Shown in pieces: positions 1-8,536 of a stretch of 64,000 bases of DNA. The notes beneath the pieces were generated by a model that was not told the origin of the DNA, did no database searches, and was given only the letters and a program-made list of their open reading frames with translations. Source of the stretch: Amarobacillus sp046328225 (GTDB lineage Bacteria; Chloroflexota; Dehalococcoidia; Tepidiformales; Tepidiformaceae); assembly GCA_046328225.1 (NCBI GenBank), contig JAXLWZ010000009.1:62001-126000 (forward strand). The letters run 5' to 3'. Position 1 is the stretch's first letter; each line of letters opens with the position of its first letter. The translations under genes were made by a program, and so were the position numbers.

Positions 1-664
1 TGGCGTTGAACAGGTGGGTGACGTGGCGCACGCCGGCATCGAAGCCGCGTCGCGCCTCCTCGGCGGTGGCGTCGGTGTGGCCCATCGCCGCGATTGCGCC
101 GGACGCGACGACGGCGGCCGCGAGCTCGAGCCCGCCGTGCAGCTCGGGTGCGAATGTGACCTGCCGGATGAGCCCGCGCGCCGCCTCCTGGTAGCGCCAG
201 AACTCGTCCCGGGCCGGTTCGCGGAGCATGTCGGGGTGGAACGCGCCGCGCCGCATGGGGTTCAGAAATGGCCCTTCGAGATGGAAGCCGAGCGGCTCGG
301 CGCCATCGCCCGTGGCGCCGACCTCCGGCGCCAGCGTGCCCAGCAGCTCCGCCGTCTCCTGCGCGCTCGGGCCGACCGTGCTCACGAGGAACGACGTCAC
401 CCCCCGGCTCGCGACCCAGTGCGCGTAGGCAGAGATCGCGCCGCCGGCGGGCGAGAAAAAGCTGTGGCCGCCGCCGCCGTGGACGTGAGCATCGACGAAA
501 CCCGGGCCAACGACGAGGCCGGCGGCGTCGAGCGTGTCCGCCGCGCCGTCCTCGAGTTCGCCGCCCACGGCCACGATGCGCGTGCCATCGCAGAGGATGT
601 CGCAGCGCGAAGGGCCGTGCGGGAGCGCGGCGATGCCGTTGCGGATGAGCAGCCTTCGCGGCAT
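1..664 (-). CDS. nagA: N-acetylglucosamine-6-phosphate deacetylase, C-terminus cut by window edge
   Basis: Amidohydrolase-superfamily enzyme that removes acetate from GlcNAc-6-phosphate in amino-sugar and cell-wall recycling, in the cytoplasm. The reading frame starts at ATG 664 and runs off the left edge, so only the first 221 residues are visible. Family landmarks are in order: the HxH metal motif (GFVDAHVHGGG, His60 and His62), the GFHLEGPF segment with metal ligand Glu130, the MGHTDA segment with His196, and THLFNA with His217. The rest of the barrel, including the catalytic Asp, lies outside the window. No clear Shine-Dalgarno precedes the ATG. The next gene upstream on the same strand is the cupredoxin, separated by a terminator-like hairpin, so nagA probably has its own promoter. 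The family call is secure; I cannot say whether the gene is intact. Confidence 0.9.
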   Translation of the reverse strand, partial: MPRRLLIRNGIAALPHGPSRCDILCDGTRIVAVGGELEDGAADTLDAAGLVVGPGFVDAHVHGGGGHSFFSPAGGAISAYAHWVASRGVTSFLVSTVGPSAQETAELLGTLAPEVGATGDGAEPLGFHLEGPFLNPMRRGAFHPDMLREPARDEFWRYQEAARGLIRQVTFAPELHGGLELAAAVVASGAIAAMGHTDATAEEARRGFDAGVRHVTHLFNA

Positions 665-752
665 GGCGGCCCCGTGGTTGTGGGTGGACGCCTATTCTTT
701 GCGCGCGTCGCGGCCATGTCCAGAGCCGCGCCGGAGGTTGCCCCGAAACTGA

Positions 753-780
753 AAGGGGGCAGGCCATCGCCTGCCCCCTT
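753..780 (-). terminator. Rho-independent terminator-like hairpin after the cupredoxin gene
   Basis: A GC-rich perfect stem, GGGGGCAGGC pairing with GCCTGCCCCC around a 4-base loop, lies 20 bases beyond the cupredoxin stop codon. On the minus strand it is followed by TTTCAG, a short T-run. It separates the cupredoxin transcript from nagA. Confidence 0.65.
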
Positions 781-799
781 CCCCGTGATGTGCCGCCGT

Positions 800-1225
800 C
801 TATTCGACGGTGATGGTCGCCTTCATCTGCGGGTGGTAGTCGCACGTCACCTTGTAGGTGCCGGCCTTGCCCGCCGACCAGGTGACGATGTCGCCCTTGC
901 GCATGTTCCCGGAGACGTTCTTCGTGTCGATCGTGACCGTGTGAATCGCGGTCTCGCTGTTCTTGAAGTAGATCTTCTCGTTCACCTTCGCCTTCACCGC
1001 ATCCGGCTTGAAGGCGAGGTTGTCCTGGTCGACCATCGGCGCGCCGGCCGGGACTTCGGTGATCTTGTCGCCGTTGCCCGCGGGCGCGGTCGTGGCGTCG
1101 CCGCTCGCCTTCGTCGGCGCGGCGGTGGAGCTGCCCGAGTCGTCATCGCCGCCACAGGCGACGCCGGAGAGCAGGCCAACCGCGAGGACCGGGCCCATGG
1201 CGGCCCAGAGCCATTTCCGTTGCAC
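800..1225 (-). CDS. Secreted cupredoxin-domain lipoprotein
   Basis: Small blue-copper (plastocyanin/azurin-like) protein of 141 residues, presumably membrane-anchored outside the cell and acting in electron transfer or copper handling. The chosen start is GTG 1225, because AGGAGG at 1234-1239 sits 8 bases upstream; a longer in-frame ATG at 1321 has no such support. The signal segment (about residues 1-23) ends in GVAC, so Cys24 is a plausible though non-ideal lipidation site, and a Gly/Asp/Ser/Thr-rich linker follows to about residue 60. The C-terminal domain carries the type 1 copper ligands in the expected order: His95 in TAIHTV, then Cys128-x2-His131-x2-Met134 in CDYHPQM. The gene stands alone and ends at a terminator hairpin. 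The redox partner is unknown. Confidence 0.88.
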   Translation of the reverse strand: MQRKWLWAAMGPVLAVGLLSGVACGGDDDSGSSTAAPTKASGDATTAPAGNGDKITEVPAGAPMVDQDNLAFKPDAVKAKVNEKIYFKNSETAIHTVTIDTKNVSGNMRKGDIVTWSAGKAGTYKVTCDYHPQMKATITVE

Positions 1226-1396
1226 GAATGAATCCTCCTGTTGCTTTGTGCGTAGCGTCACAAGTGTGCGGTACGTTTCGTTCAGGCGGGGACGAGACAC
1301 ACCGTCTACGCGAAAAAGCAATGTCCGTATTTGCTACAGCTATCAATTGTTTCGGATTTGTTGCGCTCGGGCCACGGCCAACGCGCGCGGTTGGCG

Positions 1397-1657
1397 TCAG
1401 GCCGCTTCGTCGTCCCAGGCCGCGAGCTGCCGGCGCAGGCGGCGGATGCGCCGCACCCGGTCGAGCGCGCTGAGGTGGCTCGCGCCATCGAGGAAGACGG
1501 AACCGCCGCACCGCTGGCAGCGCACGTGCTCCTCCGGTTGCGCCCCCTCGGGCATCGCCGCGCAGCCCGCGTAGGTCAGCGCCGTGCCGGCCGTGCCACT
1601 CCAGGAACCGTTGGCGTGCCCGCAATGCAGGCAGACGATCTCGCCGCGAACGTTCAT
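1397..1657 (-). CDS. Small two-knuckle zinc-ribbon protein
   Basis: An 86-residue protein with two Cys pairs, CLHCGH at residues 9-14 and CQRCGG near residue 51, which together would form one zinc ribbon. The C-terminus is basic and probably helical (RRIRRLRRQL). The start ATG 1657 is chosen because GAGG lies 9 bases upstream and the first Cys pair follows directly. I do not recognise a named family. Zinc ribbons of this size often bind nucleic acid or act as small adaptor proteins, but nothing here shows a target. It is divergent from the enoyl-CoA hydratase gene at 1851. Confidence 0.7.
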   Translation of the reverse strand: MNVRGEIVCLHCGHANGSWSGTAGTALTYAGCAAMPEGAQPEEHVRCQRCGGSVFLDGASHLSALDRVRRIRRLRRQLAAWDDEAA

Positions 1658-1796
1658 CGCTGATACCTCGCTTCGGAGTATGCGGCCCGATCGGGTTTCG
1701 TCCGCATTGGTGAGAACCCCATGGAGCGCGCAGCCGTGCCCCAAGCGCGCCGGGCGGCGCCATCGACATGCGCCTGGAGCCGCCATCGACACGGAT

Positions 1797-1813
1797 GTGA
1801 AATCGATTCATAC
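1797..1813 (+). promoter_or_regulatory. Imperfect palindrome upstream of enoyl-CoA hydratase, possible operator
   Basis: GTGAAATCGATTCATAC is a near-palindrome (TGAA-TC-GA-TTCA with one extra A). It resembles the perfect palindrome GTGAATCGGATTCAC in front of the acyl-CoA dehydrogenase at 39703. It lies 38 bases before the TTG start at 1851 and overlaps a weak CATACT -10-like hexamer. The operator role is inference from the similarity of two sites. Confidence 0.35.
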
Positions 1814-1850
1814 TCCGCCTGCCGCGCCCGGCGGCCCCGGAGGCACCTTC

Positions 1851-2660
1851 TTGTCCGAACCGTCCCTGCTTCGCGAGCTCACCGCCGACGGCGTGCTCAT
1901 CCTCACCCTCAATCGCCCCGAGACCATGAACGCGCTCACGGGCGAGATCTCGCAGGGGATCCAGGCCGCCGCCATCGAATCCAAGACGAACGACGCCATC
2001 CGCGCCATCGTCATCACCGGCAACGGCCGCGGCTTCTGCGCCGGCGCCGACCTCAGCGGCGGTGGCCCCGCGCGCCGCAACGGTGGCGAACCCGCTGCCG
2101 TGAAGCGGAGCGCCTTCACCGACCGTGTCGGCCCCGCGCCCATGATCATGGCCCTCGCCGACGCCGACGTGCCCATCATCGGCGCGATCAACGGTGCCGC
2201 CGCGGGCGCGGGCTTCGGCCTTGCCCTCTGCTGCGATGTCCGTATCGCCTCCGAGCAGGCGCGCATGGGCACCATCTTCATCAAGCGCGGCCTCGCCACG
2301 GACTACGGCACGAGCTACTGGCTCCCCCGCATCGTCGGCATCGCGAAGGCGTACGAGCTGCTTTACACCGGCGACATCCTGAACGCCGAACAGCTCCTCG
2401 AAGTCGGCCTCGTGAACCGCGTGGTACCGGCGGAGAAGCTGCTGGAAGAGACCATGGCCTTCGCCCGCAAGATCGCGTCCGGCCCGCCGCTCGCCTACAC
2501 CTATGTCCGGCGCAACGCGGCCCGCAGCCTGGATCAAGGGCTCGCGGCAAACCTCGAGCTCGAATGGTCGCACCAGAAGGAGCTGCTCCGCACCGGCGAT
2601 GCCGCCGAAGGCTTCCGCGCGTTCCTCGAATCGCGCCAGCCGGTGTTCACGGGCTCCTGA
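1851..2660 (+). CDS. Enoyl-CoA hydratase/isomerase family protein
   Basis: Crotonase-fold enzyme of 269 residues that hydrates or isomerises a 2-enoyl-CoA in the cytoplasm. I start it at TTG 1851, because GGAGG lies 7 bases upstream and the result matches the usual length; upstream in-frame codons would add about 89 residues of non-family sequence. Visible landmarks are the LNRPETMNAL N-terminus, the oxyanion-hole segment GNGRGFCAGADLSGGG, and GAINGAAAGAGFGLALCCD carrying the second oxyanion-hole glycine. The C-terminal helices end in GFRAFLESRQPVF. The usual second acidic residue is less clear, so the exact reaction (hydratase, isomerase or hydrolase) is open. It is followed 61 bases on by another crotonase gene on the same strand, probably in one transcript. 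Confidence 0.9.
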   Translation: MSEPSLLRELTADGVLILTLNRPETMNALTGEISQGIQAAAIESKTNDAIRAIVITGNGRGFCAGADLSGGGPARRNGGEPAAVKRSAFTDRVGPAPMIMALADADVPIIGAINGAAAGAGFGLALCCDVRIASEQARMGTIFIKRGLATDYGTSYWLPRIVGIAKAYELLYTGDILNAEQLLEVGLVNRVVPAEKLLEETMAFARKIASGPPLAYTYVRRNAARSLDQGLAANLELEWSHQKELLRTGDAAEGFRAFLESRQPVFTGS

Positions 2661-2721
2661 CTTCGCGCGCTCCGGGGCCCCGGGTAGTATCCGCGCACGC
2701 GCACCGCGGATGGAGGACGGC

Positions 2722-3576
2722 ATGACTGACTACGAGAACATCCTCGTCGAGACCGGCGACGGGGTCGGGACGATCACGCTCAACCGGCCGGAGAAGCTGA
2801 ACGCCCTCAGCGAGGCACTCCAGCTCGAACTCCAGGCCGCCCTGCGCGAGCTGAACCCCGGCGACGACGTCCGCGTGATCCGCATCAAGGCCGCCGGGCG
2901 CGCGTTTTGCGCCGGGTACGACCTCACCCCGGGGACGCGGCGGCGGGCGGCCAACAGCCCCGGCGCCGGCTCCCGCGCCTGGGAGCTGGGCGAATCGCGC
3001 ATCGCCCTCGACCGCGATGGGCTGCACACGACCGTGCAGCGCTGGCTCTGGATGTGGTCCTTCCGCAAGCCGATCGTGGCGCAGGTGAACGGCTTCTGCC
3101 TGGCCGGCGGCGGCGAACTCGCGGGCGCCTGCGACATCATCTTCGCCGCCGAGGACGCGAAGTTCGGTCACCCCGCTTCACGCGCGCTCGGCATCCCGCC
3201 CACGCTCGGCCTCTGGCCCGCGAAGATCGGCATGCTCAAGACGAAGGAGCTGCTCTTCACCGGCGACATGATCGACGGCATCGAGGCCGAACGCATCGGC
3301 ATGATTAACCACGCCGTGCCCGCCGAGAAGCTGGACGAGGCCACGCTCGCCTTCTGCAAGCGCATCGCGAAGCTGCCGATGGACGCCCTCAGCGTGCACA
3401 AGCACGTGACCAACCGCTGGTTCGAAATCGCGGGGCTGAAGACGGCCGCGGCCGAGGGTGCCGAGTTCGACGCCATCTACCACGAGACCGCTGCCTTCCG
3501 CGAGTTCGCGCGCATCGCCGCCGAGACCGGCCTCAAGAACGCGCTCGCCTGGCGGGACGAACCCTTCCGGCAGTAG
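2722..3576 (+). CDS. Enoyl-CoA hydratase/isomerase family protein, second copy
   Basis: A 284-residue crotonase-fold protein. The ATG at 2722 is preceded by GGAGG at 5 bases. The core shows TITLNRPEKLNALSE, the oxyanion segment AAGRAFCAGYDLTPG and VNGFCLAGGGELAGACD. An insertion of about 35 residues (GTRRRAANSPGAGSRAWEL and following) lies after the first oxyanion segment and is absent from the neighbour at 1851, so the two probably use different acyl-CoA substrates. The C-terminal tail (ALAWRDEPFRQ) is typical of this branch. It is convergent with the CoA-transferase at 3584, with only 7 bases between stops. Both crotonases and both flanking CoA-transferases suggest a pathway that activates, hydrates and transfers CoA of an uncommon acid. 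Confidence 0.9.
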   Translation: MTDYENILVETGDGVGTITLNRPEKLNALSEALQLELQAALRELNPGDDVRVIRIKAAGRAFCAGYDLTPGTRRRAANSPGAGSRAWELGESRIALDRDGLHTTVQRWLWMWSFRKPIVAQVNGFCLAGGGELAGACDIIFAAEDAKFGHPASRALGIPPTLGLWPAKIGMLKTKELLFTGDMIDGIEAERIGMINHAVPAEKLDEATLAFCKRIAKLPMDALSVHKHVTNRWFEIAGLKTAAAEGAEFDAIYHETAAFREFARIAAETGLKNALAWRDEPFRQ

Positions 3577-3583
3577 CCGCGGC

Positions 3584-5911
3584 TCACACCATGCCGGGCA
3601 GGGGCGGCGATTCGGCGAGCACGCCGCGCGCGTACAGCGCGTCGATGCGGGCATCGTCCAGGCCCAGCACGCGTTGCAGCGTCTCGCGGTTCTGCGCCCC
3701 GAGGCAGGGTGCCGCGAACCAGCCGGCATGCCCGCGGTCGCCATCGAAGCGCACGGGGTTGCCGTCCCATGGTGTGACGCCCGCCTCCGGGTGTTCGAGC
3801 TCGACGAAGTAGCCCCGCGCGGCAAGGTGCCGGTCCGCCAGGTACTCGCCCGGCCGCTGGACGGCGCCCGCCGGGACGCCCGCCGCCGCGAGTGCCGCCA
3901 TCAGCTCGCCCTTCGCCCGCCCGGTGGTCACGCGTTCGATGGCGGCATCGATGGCCTCCCGCGCTTGCCGGCGGCCCGCGGCCGTCGCCCACTCCGGGGC
4001 GGCATCGATCCGCAGCACCCCACGAAGCGCGTTCCACTCGGCGTCGTCGCGACAGGCGATCGCGATCCATTCGTCGTCGCCCGCGCAGCGATACACGCCG
4101 TGCGGCGCGTACTCCCGGTGCGCGTTGCCGATCCGCCGCGGTTCTTCGCCGCTGAGCTGGCGTTCGATGAACGCCTCGGCGAGGAACCCGACGCCGCATT
4201 CGTGCTGCGAAAGGTCCACGAGGCAGCCCTCGCCCGTGCGCTCGCGCCGCCAGAGCGCGTTGATCACGGCGGAAGCCGCCGTCGTCCCCGCCATCGCGTC
4301 CGTGAGCGCCTTCGAAGTGACCCGCGGCTCCTGGTCGCTGTAGCCCATGAGCGCGGTGAGGCCCGTGATCGGTTCGATGCTCGGCCCGAGGCCGACATAG
4401 TCCCGGTACGGTCCGCGCATGCCGAACGCGGGCATAGCGAGGTAGACGATGCGCGCGTTCGCGGCCTTCAGCGCCTCGTATCCCAGGCCGAGCCCGGGCA
4501 TCGCGCGGGCGCTGAAGTTCTCGATGACCACGTCGGCTTCGCGCACGAGCCCAAGGAAGAGCTCCTTGCCCTCGGCGGACTTGAGGTCCAAACAGACGCT
4601 CGTCTTGTTCCGGCTGAGCTTGTTGAACAACCCCTGCATGTTCCATGGGTGGGCGCTCGTGGCTCCCGGGAACACGGCACCCCGGCCCGTGCTCGCTTCG
4701 ACCTTGATCACCTCCGCGCCGAGGTCGCCCAGGATCCGCGTCGCCAGCGGCCCCGACCAGATGCGCGTGAGGTCGATGACGCGCACGCCCGCCAGCGGCC
4801 GCGCGGGCGCACCATCGCCAGCCGTAGCCGTGCGCGCCGCGGGGAATTCGCTCCATGCCACGCCGGTGGCAGGCTCGAACGGCTGCACCGGCGGCTCTTC
4901 CGGCGCCGCTTCGCCCACGAAACGGTACGGTGACCCTGGCACCCGGAGCGTCGCGCCGCCGCCGGCCGGCATTTCGCGCCAGGATTCGCGCTCGGCCAGG
5001 TGGGGGTCCTCGATCACCTCCTGGAGCGACGCCGCGAATCCTACCGGCACGCGCCAGCTCTCCTGCCCGGCGCGGAAGATCTCCCGGCGGGGCACGTCCC
5101 AGAGCGCCTTCACCGTCGCCGCCTCCACCGCGTCCTGGTCGGCCATGCGCCCGGCGTTGGTGGCCCAGGGGCCGTCGGCGGCAGCCTCCGGGTGGCCGAT
5201 CCAGTGCGCGAAGGGGAACCAGAAGTTCTGGAGGATGTTGACCCCGTACCACCCGTCCGCGCAGGGGAGCAGCGTCGTCGGGCAGAGATTCTCCCAGCGG
5301 TTCCCGTGGCGGCTGCGGGTGATGCCTTCGAACCGCCACATCGTGTCCGTGAACTGGTGGAGGCTCGCGAGGCATTCCAGCATCGAGACTTCGACCGTGC
5401 CCGCTTGCCTCCCGCCCAGCAGCGCCGCCAGCGCCGCGAGATAGGCGTACGTTCCCGCCTGGTACGCGACATAGTTCCCGGGCATCGTTAAGGGTGCGCG
5501 CCCCGGGTCGCCCATGAGCCACGTATACCCACCGAGCGCGAGCAGCGTCGATGGCGTCGCCGGCCAATCGCGGTAGGGGCCATCGAGCCCGAACGGCGTG
5601 ATGCTCACGCGGATGGCGTTCGATCTCGCGCCGAAGTCGAGCACGCGGTGGGCATCGAGCATCGCCACCGGGTGGTCCGTGAGCACGATGTCGGCCGTCG
5701 CGGCCAGGCGTTCGATCACGGCCCGGTCTTCGGCCGCCGCGAGATCGAGCCGCACGCGCCGCTTGCCGCCGTTTACCGCGATATCGGCCGCCGCGGTCGG
5801 CGCCGCCCGCCCGGGGCTCTCGACCTTGATGACCTCGGCGCCCCAGCGGCGGAAGAGCTTCGCGGCGAACGCGGCCGCCTCCTCGCGGTCCGAGAGCTCG
5901 AGTACGCGCAC
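3584..5911 (-). CDS. Double-length CaiB/BaiF (family III) CoA-transferase
   Basis: A 775-residue protein made of two family III CoA-transferase units in tandem. Unit 1 (about 1-350) opens with RVLELSDREEAAAFAAKLFRR and holds GAEVIKVESPG. Unit 2 (about 375-775) opens with LAGVRVIDLTRIWSGPLATR and GAEVIKVEAS. Family III enzymes move CoA between carboxylic acids through an aspartyl-CoA intermediate. Unit 2 keeps the Asp in CLVDLSQHE, but unit 1 has Glu at the matching place (GTVEVSMLE), which may make it non-catalytic or changed. Most family members are about 400 residues and dimerise as interlocked rings, so the fusion probably makes an internal pseudo-dimer. The GTG start at 5911 follows a GGGGGT stretch. 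A second fused homologue lies at 6043-8472. Confidence 0.9.
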   Translation of the reverse strand: MRVLELSDREEAAAFAAKLFRRWGAEVIKVESPGRAAPTAAADIAVNGGKRRVRLDLAAAEDRAVIERLAATADIVLTDHPVAMLDAHRVLDFGARSNAIRVSITPFGLDGPYRDWPATPSTLLALGGYTWLMGDPGRAPLTMPGNYVAYQAGTYAYLAALAALLGGRQAGTVEVSMLECLASLHQFTDTMWRFEGITRSRHGNRWENLCPTTLLPCADGWYGVNILQNFWFPFAHWIGHPEAAADGPWATNAGRMADQDAVEAATVKALWDVPRREIFRAGQESWRVPVGFAASLQEVIEDPHLAERESWREMPAGGGATLRVPGSPYRFVGEAAPEEPPVQPFEPATGVAWSEFPAARTATAGDGAPARPLAGVRVIDLTRIWSGPLATRILGDLGAEVIKVEASTGRGAVFPGATSAHPWNMQGLFNKLSRNKTSVCLDLKSAEGKELFLGLVREADVVIENFSARAMPGLGLGYEALKAANARIVYLAMPAFGMRGPYRDYVGLGPSIEPITGLTALMGYSDQEPRVTSKALTDAMAGTTAASAVINALWRRERTGEGCLVDLSQHECGVGFLAEAFIERQLSGEEPRRIGNAHREYAPHGVYRCAGDDEWIAIACRDDAEWNALRGVLRIDAAPEWATAAGRRQAREAIDAAIERVTTGRAKGELMAALAAAGVPAGAVQRPGEYLADRHLAARGYFVELEHPEAGVTPWDGNPVRFDGDRGHAGWFAAPCLGAQNRETLQRVLGLDDARIDALYARGVLAESPPLPGMV

Positions 5912-6042
5912 CTGCTACCCCCAAAGGCCGCCGCACGACGGTTCGGGCGCGCGGCGGTTGGGCAAGGTTCTACGCGACTTTCATCGATCTCGCATGCGGT
6001 TCCGGGTGGGGTCGCAGGAAGACCCGGCTCGCCGCGAACTTC

Positions 6043-8472
6043 CTAGCTGAAGACGTCCAGCGCCGCCAGCTCGGCGATATCGTCCGCCGTCATGCCGAAG
6101 ATCTCCGTGAGTATCTCGACCGTGTGCTCCCCCAGCAGCGGCGCGCGCGTGTGCAGCGATTCCGCCTTCGCCGAGAACCGCGTGGCGAAGCCGTCATATG
6201 GCACGCGGCCGATTTCGGGGTGGTCGAAGGGCACGAAGAAGCCGCGGTGGGCCAGCTGCGGGTCGCGATGGAGGTCGGTCGCGCGCTGAATCGCCGCCGC
6301 AGGGATGCCCGCTTCCACCAGCGCTCGTTCGGCTTCGAAGGCGGTGCGCCCGGCGGCCCACGCCGCGATGCGCGCGTCCATCTCGTCGGCCTCGGCACGG
6401 CGCGCATCGACCGTATCGAGGCTGCCGTCCGCCCACGCGGGCGCGTCGATCACGGCGCACAGTGCGCGCCATTGCTCGCCGTTTTCGACCTCGATGGCGA
6501 CGAAACGCTCGGTCCCGAGGGTCTGGTATACCCCGTGCGGGAAGCTTCGCGCGGATTCGAGGCCGCTCGGCCCGGCGATGTGGCCGTTCACGGCGGCGTC
6601 CAGGAGCACGGGCTCGATGAAGCGCACGCCGCACTCTACCTGCGAAAGGTCGATCGCCACGCCCATCCCGGTCCGCCGTCGCTCCAGGACCGCGGCTGCC
6701 ATCGTCGCGACCCCGAACCGGGGCGTGATGACATCGGTGTACGGGCCGTACGGGCCTGCGGGAGGCCGCCCGGACCACCCTGTCAGGTGTGTGATGCCCG
6801 AGATCGCCGCGCCGTGGTTCCCGAACCCGCCGTAGGTCGCGTACGGCCCCGTCTGCCCCATGAGGCACGTCGAGAACGTGATGAGGTCCGGCCGAACCGC
6901 GCGCAGGGTGTCGCTGTCGAGCCCGAGGCGCGCCATCGTGCCCGGCGTGAAGCTATCCATGACGACGTCCGCCCATTCGAGCGCGAGCCGCTTCGCGAGC
7001 GCGCGGCCCTGCTCCGTGGCCAGGTTGAGCGTCAGGCTGCGCTTGGACGAGCTTGTGTTTCCCTGCCACTGGCTCCGGTTCGGCCCGGGGATGTTGTCCT
7101 TGAACGGCGGCAGCGCGCGCACCAGATCCATGCGCATCCCGGATTCGACCTTCACCACCGTCGCGCCGTGGTCAGCCAGCGCCTTCGCGGTCAGCGGTCC
7201 GGCCGCCACCCACGTGAGGTCGAGCACCTTCAAGCCGGCGAAGGCTTCGCCGTCGCGGGCGGCGCTCGCGGGCGAAGGCGGTCGCGCGGGCAGCGCAGGC
7301 GGCGGCGCGACCGCCGGCCCGGGCGCGGCGGGAGTTTCCGGTTGGCTGCGCGAAAGGCGTGCCGGGTAGCCCGGCGCCGTCGTACCGCCGCGTTCGACCC
7401 AGAATCCGCGCGCGTTCAGCTGGGGCGATGCGAGCAGCTCGGCGGCGTCGTTCACCGGCGCGACGCGGATGTCGGACTCGGCGGCCCATGCCTGGATCGC
7501 GCCCCGTGTCGCCCGTGAGAGGTAGGCCTGGGTGACCTGGTACACGGCGAGGAGGGCTTCCTGGCGCACGTCGCCGCTCATCAGGCGTTGTTCGAACTGG
7601 GACCAATCGACCGAGGCGAGCTCGTCCACGGCGAACGGGGTGCCACTGAGTGCGGCGATGGCGCCGGGCATGCCGCGGCCGAGCGCCTGCGGCTGCAGCG
7701 TCGCCACCACCCAGCCATCGCCACAGGGTGTCGCGGAGGTGAACCCCGGGCGGTCGCTCGCGGCCTTGCGGTCGTCGCCCGCGCCGGGCGGGTCGCCGCC
7801 GGTGAGCGCGGGGTAGCCCGTGGCGTCCATGAGGGTCCACACCATCGCCGCCTGCGCCGAGACGTCGAGATATTGGCCGAGACCGGACCGTTCGCGCTCG
7901 TTCAGTGCGATGATCGCATCGGCGGCCGCCTGTGCCCCCGCGTGGAAGGCGGCCTGCGGAAACCCGATCGGGATCGGCGGCCGATCGCCGTCGCCCTGGC
8001 GTGCCATGCGCCCGCTCGAAGCCTCGACGGTCAATTCGGTCGCGGGCCACGCCGTTTTCGGACCATCCTGTCCGTACGGCGTCACCGAGACGTACACGAG
8101 CGCGGGATTCAGCTCCGCGAGCGCGGCGTACCCCAGGCCCCACGCCTCCATCGTCCCCGGCGTGAACGACTCCACGAGGATGTCGGCGCCGCGCGCGAGT
8201 TCGCGGATTCGGGCTTTGCCGTCAGCGGTCGCCGGGTCCGCGACGAATGCCTGCTTCCCGGCGCCGACCGTGTCCCAGTACAGCGATCGCCCCTCGCGGC
8301 CTGGACGCGTATCGAACGGCGGGAGCGAACGGGCGGCAGCCCCGTCCGGCGGTTCGAGCGTGAACACGGTCGCGCCCAGGTCCGCGAGCAGACGCCCGGC
8401 GTATTCGCCCCACGGCGTCGTGAGATCGACCACCGTGATGCCCGCGAGCAGGCCCCGGCCGGGTGTGGTCAT
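6043..8472 (-). CDS. Double-length CaiB/BaiF (family III) CoA-transferase, second copy
   Basis: An 809-residue tandem family III CoA-transferase, parallel in build to the one at 3584. Unit 1 (about 1-390) starts LLAGITVVDLTTPWGEYAGR; unit 2 (about 415-809) starts FAGLKVLDLTWVAAGPLTAK. Both units keep the nucleophile Asp: GQYLDVSAQ in unit 1 and VAIDLSQVE in unit 2. A Pro/Ala-rich linker joins them. The start ATG 8472 has AGGGGGA upstream, and a promoter with TACAAT at 8509-8514 fits it. The two fusions share the same strand, 131 bases apart, so they may be co-transcribed and may act on related acids. The substrate cannot be read from sequence; carnitine, oxalate, bile-acid and racemase-type members all share these motifs. 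Confidence 0.9.
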   Translation of the reverse strand: MTTPGRGLLAGITVVDLTTPWGEYAGRLLADLGATVFTLEPPDGAAARSLPPFDTRPGREGRSLYWDTVGAGKQAFVADPATADGKARIRELARGADILVESFTPGTMEAWGLGYAALAELNPALVYVSVTPYGQDGPKTAWPATELTVEASSGRMARQGDGDRPPIPIGFPQAAFHAGAQAAADAIIALNERERSGLGQYLDVSAQAAMVWTLMDATGYPALTGGDPPGAGDDRKAASDRPGFTSATPCGDGWVVATLQPQALGRGMPGAIAALSGTPFAVDELASVDWSQFEQRLMSGDVRQEALLAVYQVTQAYLSRATRGAIQAWAAESDIRVAPVNDAAELLASPQLNARGFWVERGGTTAPGYPARLSRSQPETPAAPGPAVAPPPALPARPPSPASAARDGEAFAGLKVLDLTWVAAGPLTAKALADHGATVVKVESGMRMDLVRALPPFKDNIPGPNRSQWQGNTSSSKRSLTLNLATEQGRALAKRLALEWADVVMDSFTPGTMARLGLDSDTLRAVRPDLITFSTCLMGQTGPYATYGGFGNHGAAISGITHLTGWSGRPPAGPYGPYTDVITPRFGVATMAAAVLERRRTGMGVAIDLSQVECGVRFIEPVLLDAAVNGHIAGPSGLESARSFPHGVYQTLGTERFVAIEVENGEQWRALCAVIDAPAWADGSLDTVDARRAEADEMDARIAAWAAGRTAFEAERALVEAGIPAAAIQRATDLHRDPQLAHRGFFVPFDHPEIGRVPYDGFATRFSAKAESLHTRAPLLGEHTVEILTEIFGMTADDIAELAALDVFS

Positions 8473-8508
8473 GCGGTCCCCCTGCGCTCGCCGGGTTGGC
8501 GGTGGCGC

Positions 8509-8536
8509 ATTGTAGCGAGACCCCGGGCGCGCGTCA
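8509..8536 (-). promoter_or_regulatory. Sigma-70-type promoter for the CoA-transferase at 8472
   Basis: On the minus strand TGACGC (8531-8536) and TACAAT (8509-8514) are separated by 16 bases. The -10 is a near-consensus match and stands out in this GC-rich sequence. The element overlaps the last codons of the upstream gene. Confidence 0.5.

Noticed and set aside
14..1231. A 405-residue plus-strand frame across nagA and the cupredoxin
   Set aside because: It is antisense to two genes with clear motifs and has no domain of its own.
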